Assembly: GCF_900700375.1 (NCBI RefSeq)
Contig: NC_041720.1
Coordinates: forward strand, 1,384,695-1,448,694
From: Denticeps clupeoides
Lineage: Eukaryota; Chordata; Actinopteri; Clupeiformes; Denticipitidae
DNA: 64,000 nucleotides
Reading direction: 5' to 3'
The notes under the pieces were generated by a model. That model searched no databases, had not been told where the DNA came from, and was given only the letters and a program-made list of their open reading frames with translations. Positions 24,194-35,552 of this stretch are shown here, in pieces. The number at the start of each line of letters is the position of its first letter. Position 1 is the stretch's first letter. A program made the position numbers and the translations under genes.

Positions 24194-27100
24194 TCAAAGC
24201 CAGCTGTGCATCTCTTCCTCGAACCTCTGAGGATCGATGAAGGGCTTATCGATCGACTTGATCATCAGCTCGCCACAGTACACGCACTCGGACGCGATGA
24301 TGTCGTCCATGTCCGACTTGATCTGTTCTCGGCTCACGTGACCCTTTCCCAGGCTGATGGCGTCGTCCTCTTTGGGCCGGGTGACGGGTCTTGCCCGTCT
24401 GAGTGGCGGCGGACAGCTTCTTCTGCAGGTCCTCCAGCTTGTTCTGCTTGTATGCGGAGAGGTGGGGGGTGACCTCTTGGAAGAGGCAGTCGTAGTGGAA
24501 CATGTGGCCACACAGGAAGAGGTAGAAAGGCCGGTTGAGCAGGGGGAAGTCGCACGAGGCGCACGTCTCCTGGGACTCCACCACGCCGTACTTGTTGCGC
24601 ATCTCCTGGATGTCTTCGCGGATGCGCTTGGCACTTTCGGTGGCCTCCTCCATCTCCTGCTTCAGCTCCTCGATGTGCCGGTTGTACTCCTGCAGTGAGA
24701 GGCAGATGGCCTCCTTGAAGTGGTCAATGGTGACAAAGTCTGGGAAGAAAGGCAGGATGTCCTCGATCTTCAGCAGGTTACAGCTGGACAGGCAGTTCAT
24801 GGCCTTCTTCACGTCCTTCTCCTCCTGCACTACATGACGGGCGATTTTCAGCCACAGCTTCTTCCTCAGTTCCTCGTCATCCTCTGGGAGGTCTGCACAA
24901 GACTTTGCCAAGTCCACGTCCACCTATGAGAAGAAGGAAAAAAAAAAAAAGTCAAACTAAAGAGTATTAGTCACAAAAAGTTGTATGTTGTACACATTTT
25001 GGTGTATTCAGTCCATGTTATATTTCACAATGCAGTATTCATAACCGGTTTCTTAAATAACAGGTCAATTTTAGAATCGTATCCGAAAAATTACATTCAA
25101 TAATAAATGAAGGTCATTCACAATTCACAACACAGTAAGAAAATACAATTAAATAATAATAACACATAATAATAAACACATACATTTAAAATCTTAACAT
25201 GATATCGAAAAAAAATTCTGGATAAATTTTTTAATGTACTGGAACAGAATACATTCCTGAATACAGAATACATTTATTATTTAACGCAAAATTTTTAAAT
25301 AATAATAATTTTAAGTGCCACAAACTATGTAAATAAAGTATATAAAATGAGATTCAATGCTCTAGAGGAATCGGAAAAATATCTATGGCATACTGAGTAT
25401 ATTTGAAATAATAACTCCCTCCCAGCTCTGCCCCCACTCCCCTCACTCCCCTCTTCAGCTCCACAAACTTTCTGAACCCTAAAACACACAAACTGACCAT
25501 GCACCAGTCACTCTGTGCAGCTCTGGTCTGCCAACTACCTCACTTTCACTTCGTCACTTTAAACTTAAACTCTGTTGCACTATTGGTTTTGCACTCTCCT
25601 GGTTTTGCACTCTCCACCATGTGCCCTTATTTGTATATGGTGTTTTTAAAATTGTATATTGTGTTTTTTTTTTTATTGTATTTATACTCTGTATTCAATG
25701 TTACTGTTACTGTTTTTGTATTTAATGTTACTTGTATGGGTCAGAGAGTAACGTAATTTCAATTCTCTGCATGTCCTGTACATGTGGCAGAATTGACAAT
25801 AAAGCGGACTTGACTAATCACGTACCTTTAAGGCCAGGTCCACGGCCTCTTCGTAAAGCTCCATTATCTTGTAGACCAGCACGCATGCCTGCAGGTAGCC
25901 GTGTTCGGCGCACAGCCGCAGGGCGTATTTCAAGTCGTAGTGGATCTCGGAGGCGTGCGTGCCGGCCGCCTTCAGGTACGCCAGCAGCGAGTCGGGCTCG
26001 TACTTGGCGTACAGCGAGAGCAGGTAGTTGTGGATGGCCTCCTCCTTCACCTCCAGCCTGTTGATGCAGAACTCCATGTAGCGGATGGCCTCGCTGATCT
26101 GCCGCGTTCCGCCCATCTGGCTGTAGTTCACCAGGGCCGGGATGAGATTCTTGGGGTCCAGCCGGCCGCCCATCTGGATCCAGGCGTCCACCACTTTGTT
26201 GGGGATGTGCTGCATGAGCACCGGCGAGAACTTGTAGAAGAGCTTCTCGTCGCAGTGCTTGGCCAGCACGTCCAGGGCGGCGCCGTAGTCGTCGTGCTGG
26301 CAGTAGTGGGAGATGACCCTCTCGTAGTCCTTCATGATCACCGAGAAGTACACCATGTCCTCCACGTTCCCGTGGCTGGCCAGCAGGTCATAGATGGTGC
26401 TGCGGTTGTTGTAGAAGCTCTCCTTGTGCTTCTGCTCGTTTAGAAAGTGCCGGAACTCCTCGCGGCTGGCCTTGTACGCGCTGCCGCCGGAGAGATCGTT
26501 CTCCAGGACGCCCAGGCGGTTCAGGTAGAGCTCCGTCAGCCACGTCAGCAGCAGAGTGGTCTGGGTCTTCTCGCTGGCCTTGAGGCTGTTGAGCTTCTTC
26601 AGGAGGAACTCCTTCAGGGCGTCCTCTTGCTTGGCCTCGATGAACTTCAGGGCGATCTCCTCGAAGTAGTTCTGCGTGAGGGCGTAGCACTTGGCGCTCT
26701 CCAGGTAGCGCTTGTTCTGGAAGCAGTGCTCCGCCTCCTTGGCCAGGACCATGTCCATGCACTCGGGACGCTCCCGGCAGTACTCCTTGGCCAGGTCGAA
26801 CTTGTTCATGTTCATGTACATCTGCCAGACGTCCCTGGCCTCCCTCTGGACGTGGTAGCGGAAGACCGCCTTTTCGGTGTAGATCCAGACCAGGCCGCCC
26901 ACCGGGTCCTTGATCATCTTCTTCAGGGAGCCGAATTTGTCGGGGAAGACGTCCTCGTGCACCACCTGCCCGTTCAGGGTGCAGACGGCCTTGACTCGGT
27001 CCGGGAGCAGCAGCAGGAAGTGGAACTGGGTGAGCACGATGGAGATGGGCTTGTTGAAGCTGAAGTCGATGTCCGGCGTGTACTCCCACACCCTGACGTC

Positions 27101-30100
27101 GCTGAGCAGCGAATCGGGCCGGGCGTAGTCCAGCTGGCCGTACAGCACGCCGTTGCCCATCATCCAGGCGAAGGCCTTGGGGCACGAGCGGAGCTTGGGG
27201 GTGTAGAAGGTGATCTCGCTGTAGCCCATGTTGACGGGGAACTCCTGGAAGCTGGGCAGGGGCTCCTGGTTCTGGGCGAAAACGGAGCCGAAGCCCTGCT
27301 GCTCGGACCCCTCGGCCGCCTTGCCCACGAACTGGAAGAGGCGCTTGCGGGTGGTGGCCACGATGAAGCACTTGGACTCCGCGCCGCGCTCCACCTCCAG
27401 GCAGCAGGCCGGCGCCGGCCGGCCGTCCTCCTCCAGGGCGTGGACCTGCCGGAAGTACTGGTCCGGGTTGGTGTTGAACAGGGTGCCCTCCGACGCCGAG
27501 ATCTCCGCCTCGAAGATGGCGCCCTGGCTGGTGCCGACCAGGATGGGGCCGGTGCTGGTCTCGGTGCCCAGCGCCTTGTTCCAGCCCACGCTCTCGATCA
27601 GGTGACCCCTCCACCGCGAGAGGCCGCGCACCTTCTGGGTGTTCCTGTTCAGGTACACGCACTCGTTCGTGCTCAGGCTGATCACCAGGTGGGATCCTGG
27701 AAGGAAGAGCGATTATGTAAATGCTCCACGGTGTGGATTACAGGGGTGTGGCGAGTGTGCAGTCGTCTCTGAAATAAACAGACTTACCACAATTAGCAAA
27801 CTTGCACCATAATTTTAACCCGTACCAACAATAATTCCAAAAATCCCATAATGTTCGTGTTATTTGTCCGCACGGCGGGGTACAGATGTCTGATTTCACG
27901 CCTTTACAGCCAGCCAACGCACAACGTAACGCGTGGTGGCGTTGCGCGAAGCTTCCTGTCTCGGTTGTAGTGTGTAAATCCCGGCTCTGCCCCCACTCCC
28001 CTCTTCTGCTCCACAACCTTTCTGAACCCTAACACACACACACACACACAAACTGACCGTGCACCAGTCACTCTGTGCAGCTTTGGTCTGCCAACTACCT
28101 CACTTGTCACTTTGTCATTTTAAACTTACCTCTGTTGCACTACATGGTTTTGCACTCTCCACCATGTGCCCTTATTTGTATATGGTGTTTTTAAAATTGT
28201 ATTTATACCTTTGTATTCAATTTTACTGTGTTGTATTCAATGTTACTGTGTTTTATTCAATGTTACTGTGTTTTATTCAATGTTACTGTGTTTTATTCAA
28301 TGTTACTGTGTTTTATTCAATGTTACTGTGTTGTATTCAATGTTACTTGTAAGCACCATGGGTCTGAGAGTAACGAAATTTCAATTCTCTGTATGTCCTG
28401 TACAATAAAGCTGACTTTGACTAAATGATATTCTGGGCCGCCCGGTGTAGAGACTCGTCCTGCACTCCACACAGGCAGAGGTTCCGTAGGGAATTATGCA
28501 CCATAACATATGCAGTCCGCGATGTGTTATTTAAGCAGGTTTCCTCAGAATGGAACCAGAAGAGCACAAAGTCCCAGGTCCAAACTCCGCTTACTACCGC
28601 TTACTACCTGCTTGTGCTCTTTTCAAGCTCCACGTGCCTGCAAAATACGTCACACCCCCTAGTGAACAATGTCGTGCAAACAGTACCTGTTGGGTCCAGG
28701 AAAATCTTGTGCACTTTGCTGTCATCTTTGCGGCCCAATTCCACCTGGTTCGGCTGATCGGGTTTCCCAAGATCGATCCTATGTAACAACACCATAATCT
28801 GTATCATCAGCACAATCATTTCAATTAATGCGTTAAGGTTGAACTAAAACTGAGCACGATTACGAAGAAAACATCTTCAAGAACATTTTAAATTACAGTA
28901 TATATTCTCTACCGAGGGTTTAGGGTCATTCAGAAATATCCTGTTAATGATGGAATATCTGCGTACATGTAGACAGGACCTTTACGAGGCACAGTTAGTG
29001 CTCGCTCGTACAACGTCCCCTGGCGGGGACAAATTAACACAAATCATCGTTAATAAAGTAACCAGTATTACTCCAACAAGAACAATTCAGTAACAAAGTA
29101 ACCAGTATTACTCCAACAATTGCATATGCATAATGTCAACTGTTTTGTGCGAGCTACATTTTGTATGACATTAACTAAAAATTGCTTCAGGGAGACTGTC
29201 CCTGTATTTACTGATTGTAAGTCGCTCTGGATAAGGGCGTCTGATAAATGCTGTAATTGTAAAATGTAAATGTCTTTTCTTCTTTTTAAACACTGTTGAT
29301 ATAACCTGCAAGATTTTTAGTTAACACAATAAAAATAAAACCAAGGATTGCTTTCCCTAAAGTGTCCCTAAAATGTCTATTGCAGAATAAAGTGTCCCCA
29401 AATTGTCTATTGCACACTCTGTTCTCCTGACAGCATGACAGCAGTGGCCTAGTGGGTGAGGAAGCAGACCTATAATCAGAAGGTTGTGGGTTCGAATGCC
29501 GAACCGCCAAGGCGCCACTGAGGTCCCCTTGATGAGGGTACCGTCCCCACACACTGCTCCCCGGGGTGATGCAGGGTTAAATGCACCGTGCAGGAGACTC
29601 ACTCGTTCGTCAGTTTACAGAGTTGGGAGCCTTTTGGCCGTTACTGTTTGCTGCAGGCCACCCTCAGGTTACCTGAGAAGAGTGTCTTTCCCCAGACTCA
29701 TGCACAGCTGACTGTTGCACACGGCGAAGTGGTTGATCTTCTCAGGCGGCGAGAAATCGATCCTCTGCTTGTTGAAAATGGGCTTCTCCTCCACCAGGCT
29801 CACGTTCACGAATCCTGCATCCACAACACAGACATTTTACATTTACGGCATTTACCAGGCGCCCTTATCCAGAGCGACTTACAATCAGTAGTTACAGGGA
29901 CAGTCCCCCCCCCCCGGAGACACTCAGAGTTAAGTGTCCTGCTCAGGGACACGATGGTAGTTAGTGGGATTTGAACCTGGGTCTTCTGGTTCATAGGCGA
30001 GTGTGTTACCACCAGGCTACTACCAGCCAGTGGCAGGCCGCTCACCTGAGTGGGTTAAGCCGATGTTGGCCCTGTGCGGCGGAGCGGCGTTGCGGGTGCT

Positions 30101-30136
30101 CTGCGAGTTGACATATTCGTCAAGAATGGACGACAT
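24194..30136 (-). CDS. vps18: VPS18, core subunit of HOPS and CORVET (last exon out of frame by one base)
   Basis: Vacuolar sorting protein that tethers endosomes and lysosomes before SNARE fusion. Coding exons: 30046-30136, 29673-29814, 28687-28778, 25826-27696, 24194-24923. The start MSSILDEYV matches human MASILDEYE. The N-terminal half is the Pep3/Vps18 propeller (VESVGWNKALGTE conserved), followed by a clathrin-repeat solenoid (ELYEEAVDLALKV). A short coiled coil (about residues 805-850) precedes the RING, which starts CASCDFPLLNRPF near residue 853 and includes LCGHMFHYDCL. Expected end: ECVYCGELMIKSIDKPFIDPQ then HSWL. The exon lengths sum to 2,926, one more than a multiple of three. 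In the last exon the frame shifts between the linker TGKTR (about 24385) and RPKEDD. Removing one base near 24376-24384 would restore 974 residues, against 973 in human. As written, the second half of the RING is lost. Assembly error is more likely than real loss. Confidence 0.94.
25420..25815 (+). repeat. Interspersed repeat, copy 1, in VPS18 intron 4
   Basis: From agctctgcccccactcccct through tgcaccagtcactctgtgca and ccaccatgtgcccttatttg to a tail attgacaataaagcggactt. The same element is at 27977-28420. The tail is typical of retroposon 3' ends; the family is not recognised. Its end lies about 10 bases from VPS18 exon 4. Confidence 0.75.
27977..28420 (+). repeat. Interspersed repeat, copy 2, in VPS18 intron 3
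   Basis: Same order of blocks as 25420-25815 (ctgcccccactcccctcttc, gtgcaccagtcactctgtgc, caccatgtgcccttatttgt, tail caataaagctgactttgact). It differs by an internal expansion of a 20-bp tandem unit. Confidence 0.75.
28222..28345. repeat. 20-bp tandem repeat inside the VPS18 intron repeat
   Basis: Unit ttttattcaatgttactgtg, about six copies with a few single-base changes. Copy 1 at 25680-25735 has only one or two related units. Confidence 0.9.
29180..29275 (+). repeat. Family B SINE tail fragment
   Basis: From aattgcttcagggagactgt to gtctgataaatgctgtaatt and a short aaatgtaaatg end. Confidence 0.75.
29439..29586 (+). repeat. Family A SINE, internally shortened
   Basis: Head gcagtggcctagtgggtgag, B box gggttcgaatgccgaaccgc, then cacactgctccccggggtga joined early to the tail. 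Confidence 0.75.
29838..30026 (-). repeat. tRNA-derived SINE, family B, in VPS18 intron 1
   Basis: Almost fills the 231-bp intron between VPS18 exons 1 and 2 (29815-30045), so the intron is largely this insertion. Confidence 0.85.
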
Positions 30137-30340
30137 GGCGGCGGCGGCGAGGGGACAGGAGCGACGCGACGTCCTAGAGGAGGGCGCGGTGCGTCCTCAG
30201 AGCGGGTGGCCGCGGACGTTCCGTCGCGGCTCCATGATGAGCCAGGCGGCCGTTTCAGTTTGCGAGCGTCACGCCCGAGTCAGGTGATCCTCTGGCCGGA
30301 CGTCATGTGACCGGAAGCGGCGTGTCCGGCGTCGGCCGCT
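30137..30340 (-). promoter_or_regulatory. vps18: VPS18 promoter region
   Basis: GC-rich sequence just upstream of the VPS18 ATG. It contains an ETS-type site (accggaagcgg, about 30309-30319). RHOV starts about 1.8 kb away in the opposite direction, with a SINE and a LINE fragment between. Confidence 0.5.
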
Positions 30341-30555
30341 GGGGGGCGCGGTCGCCGCATCAAATTCGCTGCAGCCTTGTTTATTTCCACAGTTACGAAC
30401 GTAAAAGTTTCGGAATAGTTTAACTCTCACCACCACCGTAACAACTGAAGCTTCAGGGGTCTTCAAACGGACCAGTAGCACAATAATGGACACGTAATGT
30501 CCACCATGACACTGGACAAAAACCTACTCTGCACTGTCCAGCACCTCCAAACGTT

Positions 30556-30737
30556 TATATTTACAGCATTTACCAGGCGCCCTTATCCAGAGCGACTTAC
30601 AGTCAGTAGTGACAGGGACAGTCCCCCCCTGGAGACACTCAGGGTTAAGTGTCCTGCTCAGTGACACAATGGTAGAAAGTGGGGTTGGAACCTGGGTCTT
30701 CTGGGCGAGTGTGTCACCCACTAGGCTCCTACCACCC
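30556..30737 (-). repeat. tRNA-derived SINE, family B
   Basis: Tail tatttacagcatttaccagg through head ctaggctcctaccaccc; a few bases are lost near the tRNA-like anticodon region. Confidence 0.85.
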
Positions 30738-30929
30738 AAACATGGACAGATGCTCTATACTACACTTTTACTGGACTTTTCCACCTCTACAACTGTAGGA
30801 CTTTTTCTCTTATTGGACAAAGCCGGCACTGACACCACCTGCATGCTCACTCTACCCTGGAAGGACACTCATCTCTGTATCACTCCGTCCCAACGTTTCT
30901 TCCTTTCTTTTTCTCTCTCCTACAGGTTT

Positions 30930-31600
30930 TTTTGTGTGGAGTTTTCCCTTGTGTGCAGAAGGGTCAACTGACTGATCTTCAACCTTCCCAAGTTCTCCAC
31001 ACCGCCCCTCTGCTACGTTCCCTCCACCGGCTCCCAGTAGCTGCAGGCATCAGGTTCTAAATACTGATGCTGGCCTACAAAGCCAAACATGGAGTAGCAC
31101 CATCCTACCTCACAGCCCTTATTACACCTCGCACTGCACCTTGTATACTCCGAGCCTCCAGTACTGCTCGCCTGGTCCCTCCATCTCTGAAGGTAAAAGG
31201 AAGACGCTCATCTAGACTCTTCTCCATCTTGGCCCCTCGGTGGTGGAATGAACTTCCAGCTCAGTCACTGAGCACCTTCACACGGCAGCTCAAGACCTTC
31301 CTCTTTAGAGAAGATTTAGATGAACTTGTAACCTTCTTCTTGTCTGACTTCTGTATAGAAACTAGAACAGAGTGAATAAAAAGATTGTATTCATAGTTGG
31401 GGTCCTAGTGAACCAGAACTGACCACTTCATCCATGGTAACATGGAAGCACGTTGTAAGTCGCTCTGGATACGGGCGTCTGCCAAACGCCTTAAATGTAA
31501 ATGTAAATGTAAATGTAGGGCCTGGCAAAGCCCATTCACACACACTGTATGTGATTTAGGGCTACATGAGAAATTAATGTTGCTCTTGTTGTTATGCAAC
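30930..31600 (+). mobile_element. LINE (L2/CR1-type) ORF2 3' end inserted in another retroposon tail
   Basis: An open segment at 31067-31375 reads MLAYKAKHGVAPSYL, ARLVPPSLK and APRWWNELPAQ. This is the familiar C-terminal end of fish L2/CR1-group reverse transcriptases (ALHGLAPSYL, AAPRLWNSLP). It ends near 31517 with gtcgctctggatacgggcgt and repeated aaatgt, the same tail as family B SINEs. On both sides lies the tail repeat known from 5695 and 9655 (tccttgtgtgcagaagggtc-like at about 30950; agggcctggcaaagcccatt at 31517), so the LINE landed inside it. It is only a 3' fragment. Confidence 0.65.
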
Positions 31601-31910
31601 AATCACACACGCAACCAAAAAAATCCCCGGAAACATTTCTGTTTTTCTTTTCGAAATTGTCTGTTTTCTGCCATGGGTTTTAAATGCGTGTTGTATCGTG
31701 TTATATCGTTGGATGGATTCAGAGGTTCGTCACGTCGTTTTCTCGGTCTAGGGCGCCGGTGGGCGTGGCTATGCAAATCGCCGCGGCGGGCCGACGCTCG
31801 GTGGGCGGGGACCGCGGAGCGCGGTGGGCGGGGACAGGGGCTGCGGGACGATCCGGCCGTCTGGCTCCGCAGAAGCGGCAGCACCGCGATCCTCGGGGGA
31901 CCGCTCGGAC

Positions 31911-32772
31911 ATGCCGCCCCGGATGGACTACTTCTGCCGAGAGCCGCGCGTCCCGTCGGCGTCCCTGTCCCCGGCCGTCCGCTGCATGCTGGTTGGAGAC
32001 GGGGCCGTCGGGAAGACCAGCATGGTGGTGAGCTACACCAGCAACGGCTATCCCGCGGACTACAAACAGACGGCTTTTGACGTCTTTACAGGTGAGAGTG
32101 GTAAAGTGAAACAGCCTTCTTAAACCTGGGTTCTAAAGTGTTCTTGAGACGAGAGACGGTCCGAATTGTCCTTGGTTGTTCCAGGTCACGTCCAAGTTGA
32201 TGGGTCTCCGGTGCAGATTCAGCTGTTCGACACCGCTGGACAGGTACGACCAGATGCTTCACACCATCAGGAAGAGGTAACTGTGGACGGTGACGTCGAC
32301 TCTAATGCGCGTTCTGTTTCGCCAGGACGAGTTTGACAACATCCGCTCGCTGTCCTACGAACAAACGGACGTCTTCATGCTCTGCTTCAGCGTGGTCAAT
32401 CCCACTTCCTTCGAGAACGTCTCCAAGAAATGGATCCCGGAGATCCGGGCCTGTAACCCGAGGTCCCCCATCGTGCTGGTGGGGACGCAGGCCGACCTCC
32501 TGCTGGACGTCAATGTCCTGATTAACCTGGACCAGTCTAAGGTGAAGCCGGTGCTGGGCTCTCGGGCCAGGGCTCTGTCCGGCAAGATCCGCGCCGCGGA
32601 GTACGTGGAGTGCTCGGCGCTGACGCAGAAGAACCTGAAGGAGGCCTTCGACGCCGCCATATTCGCGGCCATCAAGCACAAAGGCGGGAAGGCCAAAAAG
32701 CGGCGGCTGTCGGACCGGCGCGCCAAGGCCTTCTCCAAGTGCGGCTGGAGGAAGTTCTTCTGCTTCATCTGA
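31911..32772 (+). CDS. rhov: RHOV, atypical Rho-family GTPase (Wrch2/Chp)
   Basis: Small GTPase of the Cdc42-like RhoU/RhoV branch, which binds PAK kinases and acts at endomembranes and plasma membrane in actin and neural-crest processes (family knowledge). Exons 31911-32091, 32185-32243 and 32326-32772 join in phase to 228 residues (human 236). Visible motifs: GDGAVGKT at 29-36, DTAGQ at 76-80 with the catalytic Gln kept, GTQADL at 133-138, [12 protein letters not shown] from 175. The end WRKFFCFI has a Cys two residues from the C terminus instead of a CAAX box, as in human RHOV (FCFV, palmitoylated). The start MPPR matches human; the proline-rich N-terminal stretch of the human protein is shorter here. 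ATG context is cggacATGc. The introns are 93 and 82 bp. Confidence 0.94.
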
Positions 32773-32850
32773 AGCGCGCGAGGAACGTCTCACCCCCCGC
32801 CGCCGGTGGCTTTGAAAAGCGCGGATGGTTATTGCCGCCGGAGAAGAAGA

Positions 32851-32856
32851 AATAAA
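32851..32856 (+). terminator. rhov: RHOV polyadenylation signal
   Basis: AATAAA 79 bases after the stop codon; a second one occurs near 33340. Confidence 0.5.
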
Positions 32857-34368
32857 GAGACACAGGGCCACCCCCCCGAAGCTCAGGATGGACTATTCTC
32901 ATGCAAACGCGGTGAATTTGCATCGTCTGGATGGGAAAGGGGGGGGGGGGGGACTCGTCAGCCGGCTTTTTTTCACCCCGATTGTGCCGATGGCAAGGCT
33001 AGGTGTCACCAAGGTGTCACCGGTCAGCTGACACTCGTTCATGTCCGCAGACGGTCTGTTTATTAAGGCGAGGAGGGCTGGTTTGGTGAGTTGTGCACAC
33101 GACACAAGGGTCAAAGGTCACGTTCATATTGAACGTACGCGCCCACACATTAACATGTTATGCTTCTTGTAGAAGACTCTGTCAGACGTTGGTGACATAC
33201 ACATTTTATTGGCCTGCTGCTTTAATGCCAAAGATTTGTTACATATGGATGATGATGATGATTTTTAATATTATTATGGACAAAAAAATATTTGTATCAG
33301 TTTGTCTAAAACCATATTTCACAAAGTTTGTTCATGGCAATAAATTAAGAAAGCCATTTTGTGTTCTTTATTTTTATTCTGGTCGTTAGCTTGACTAAAT
33401 TATGAACCATACGCGTGTCTGGAACAGTAGTAAGACATATTAATTTGGATTAAGGACAACAGTACGATTATTCTAAAAAAACAAAAACAATCATAACCAT
33501 GTGGAATGCATGTAAGATGAGAAATATTCTTGAAAAGATGAACACTTGTGATTTGGAAGGGATGGGAATTCCCAACCCCCCCAAAAAAACAGACAACGTC
33601 CTGATATCGATAGTGAAAGCAGCTCTGACATTGCAGTTGACGCCGGGACATTTCAAATAATAAGAATGTGACCTTAAACCATGGTGCTTTTTCACCATAT
33701 TTTCATGTTTTATATTTTTAAAAATATATATTTTTATAGCGTATGAACTGGCTTTCCCCGTGTTGTTTGCGCCACATTCACGGTCATGGCTGATCGCATG
33801 AGCCCTGATGAGCATCTGCTGCCGGTGACAGACGCAGGAAGAGGGACGACGCAGAGATCACCTGGACACTGTCAACAGTGACTGTGTCCCAAGAGGCAAA
33901 GAGAGGATGCCACTGTCCCTGTCTGGAGGACCGTGAGTCATTGCATGAGGCAAACGTCCCGTAAATCTCGTATTACTCACCTGTACCGTAAACCGCGCAT
34001 CACAGTTGCACCTTATCTACATTCGGCCTGAGAAAAGCGCCTGGCCGACTGGCCACGTCCTGTTCATACAACTGTGAGGGGACAGAGACGTCACACGCGG
34101 CGAAAAAAAAACACTAAAACGAAGCCTCGCTGCGCACGCAGACACCGTTTCCTCCTCTTTTACGCGCGGAACTCTTTACCCGTCCCTAGCCGGCTCACTT
34201 TTTACTGGTCGTGTTCCGTTTTTACTTTACCCATTTCATTCCATATTTTCAATATGTTTTATCTACGCAGAGTCAAAAGAACAGAGCAGTTCAGGATGCA
34301 TTCCACTGTGATGAATAGAAATTTGCATTTCTAAGTCTATCAGGCTGAATCTGGGTGGCTTCGCCAGT

Positions 34369-34579
34369 CAGGGTGGTAGTAGCCTAGTGGAGGGTGGTAG
34401 TAGCCTAGTGGGTAACACACTCGCCTATGAACCAAAAGACCCAGGTTCGAATCCCACTTACTACCATTGTGTCCCTGAGCAAGACACTTAACCCTAAATT
34501 GCTCCAGGGAGACTGTCCCTGTAACTACTGATTGTAAGTCGCTCTGGATAAGGGCGTCTGATAAATGCTGTAAATGTAA
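34369..34579 (+). repeat. tRNA-derived SINE, family B, with duplicated head
   Basis: The first 22 bases of the element (gggtggtagtagcctagtgg plus ag) occur twice in a row before the full body and tail. Confidence 0.85.
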
Positions 34580-35357
34580 GACTGACTTTCTTCAGCATGA
34601 AGTTACAAATTTGACAGAAAGTGGAGTAAAAGTCGAATGGGACGAACATATCCTCCCAGGCCAAGTGGCTCATGGTAGCGTACAGGAACACAGTGAAAAG
34701 ACGTTTATCTGTCATGCACGTTGAGTAACGTACGCCTGACCCGACACGTTCAGGTTCCCATGGGTAGTGAGGCACCCCCGCCCGTTCTTCCCAGGCTTCC
34801 CAGCCCAACCGACCGGCGTCTTCCATGGCGGCCGGCCAGTTTCTGCTGTTGAGTTTCACTGATGTCACCAACTAGCCGAGAACAGACACGCGTGCAGCCT
34901 GGCGAGGACACGTCTTTTTCCGATTCAGAAGCGTATTTATTGGCCAAGTGAGTGCGAGCACATACCAGGAATTTGATTCCGGTAGACGGTGTCTCTGTAG
35001 TACAGTGTAGAAACAACAACAACAACAAAATGTGTTATTGTACAAGTTGTAGAATTTGTTTATAAATAATTATATCTACTGCGAATAAATACATGTAAGA
35101 ATGTAAATAGCTCTATAAGTATATAGAGATGAAAACACTGTGCAGTACAATAAATAGGCAAAAATCGAAATCCTAAATACAGAGTGTGCATAAAGTGCAG
35201 AGCAATGTTAGCAACTCTCAGCCCTCGCCATGGCCGAACGGAACCACGGCTACAGAATCGTATAATCTTGCATTTTGTAGGCTGCGTCGGGTTCATCTGA
35301 AGGTTCCAATCATGGCCGAGAGATGCTCTCCCTCCCCATCGCCTGCAGGCACCAACA

Positions 35358-35552
35358 GGGTGGTAGTAGCGTGGTGGGTAACACACTCGCCTATGAACCA
35401 GAAGACCCAGGTTCAAATCCCACCTACTACCATCGTGTCCCTGAGCAAGACGCTTAACCCTGAGTGTCTCCAGGGGGGGACTGTCCCTGTAACTACTGGT
35501 TGTAAGTCGCTCTGGATAAGGGCGCCTGGTAAATGCTGTAAATGTAAATGTA
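35358..35552 (+). repeat. tRNA-derived SINE, family B, full length
   Basis: Head gggtggtagtagcgtggtgg through tail gtaaatgctgtaaatgtaaa. Confidence 0.85.

Noticed and set aside
26388-27772. Open frames of more than 420 codons overlapping the big VPS18 exon in other frames and on the + strand
   Set aside because: They are shadows caused by the high third-position GC of VPS18; the conserved protein is in the minus frame.
34494-35028. Open frames of 90-125 codons on the minus strand
   Set aside because: They include SINE sequence and have no recognisable protein content.
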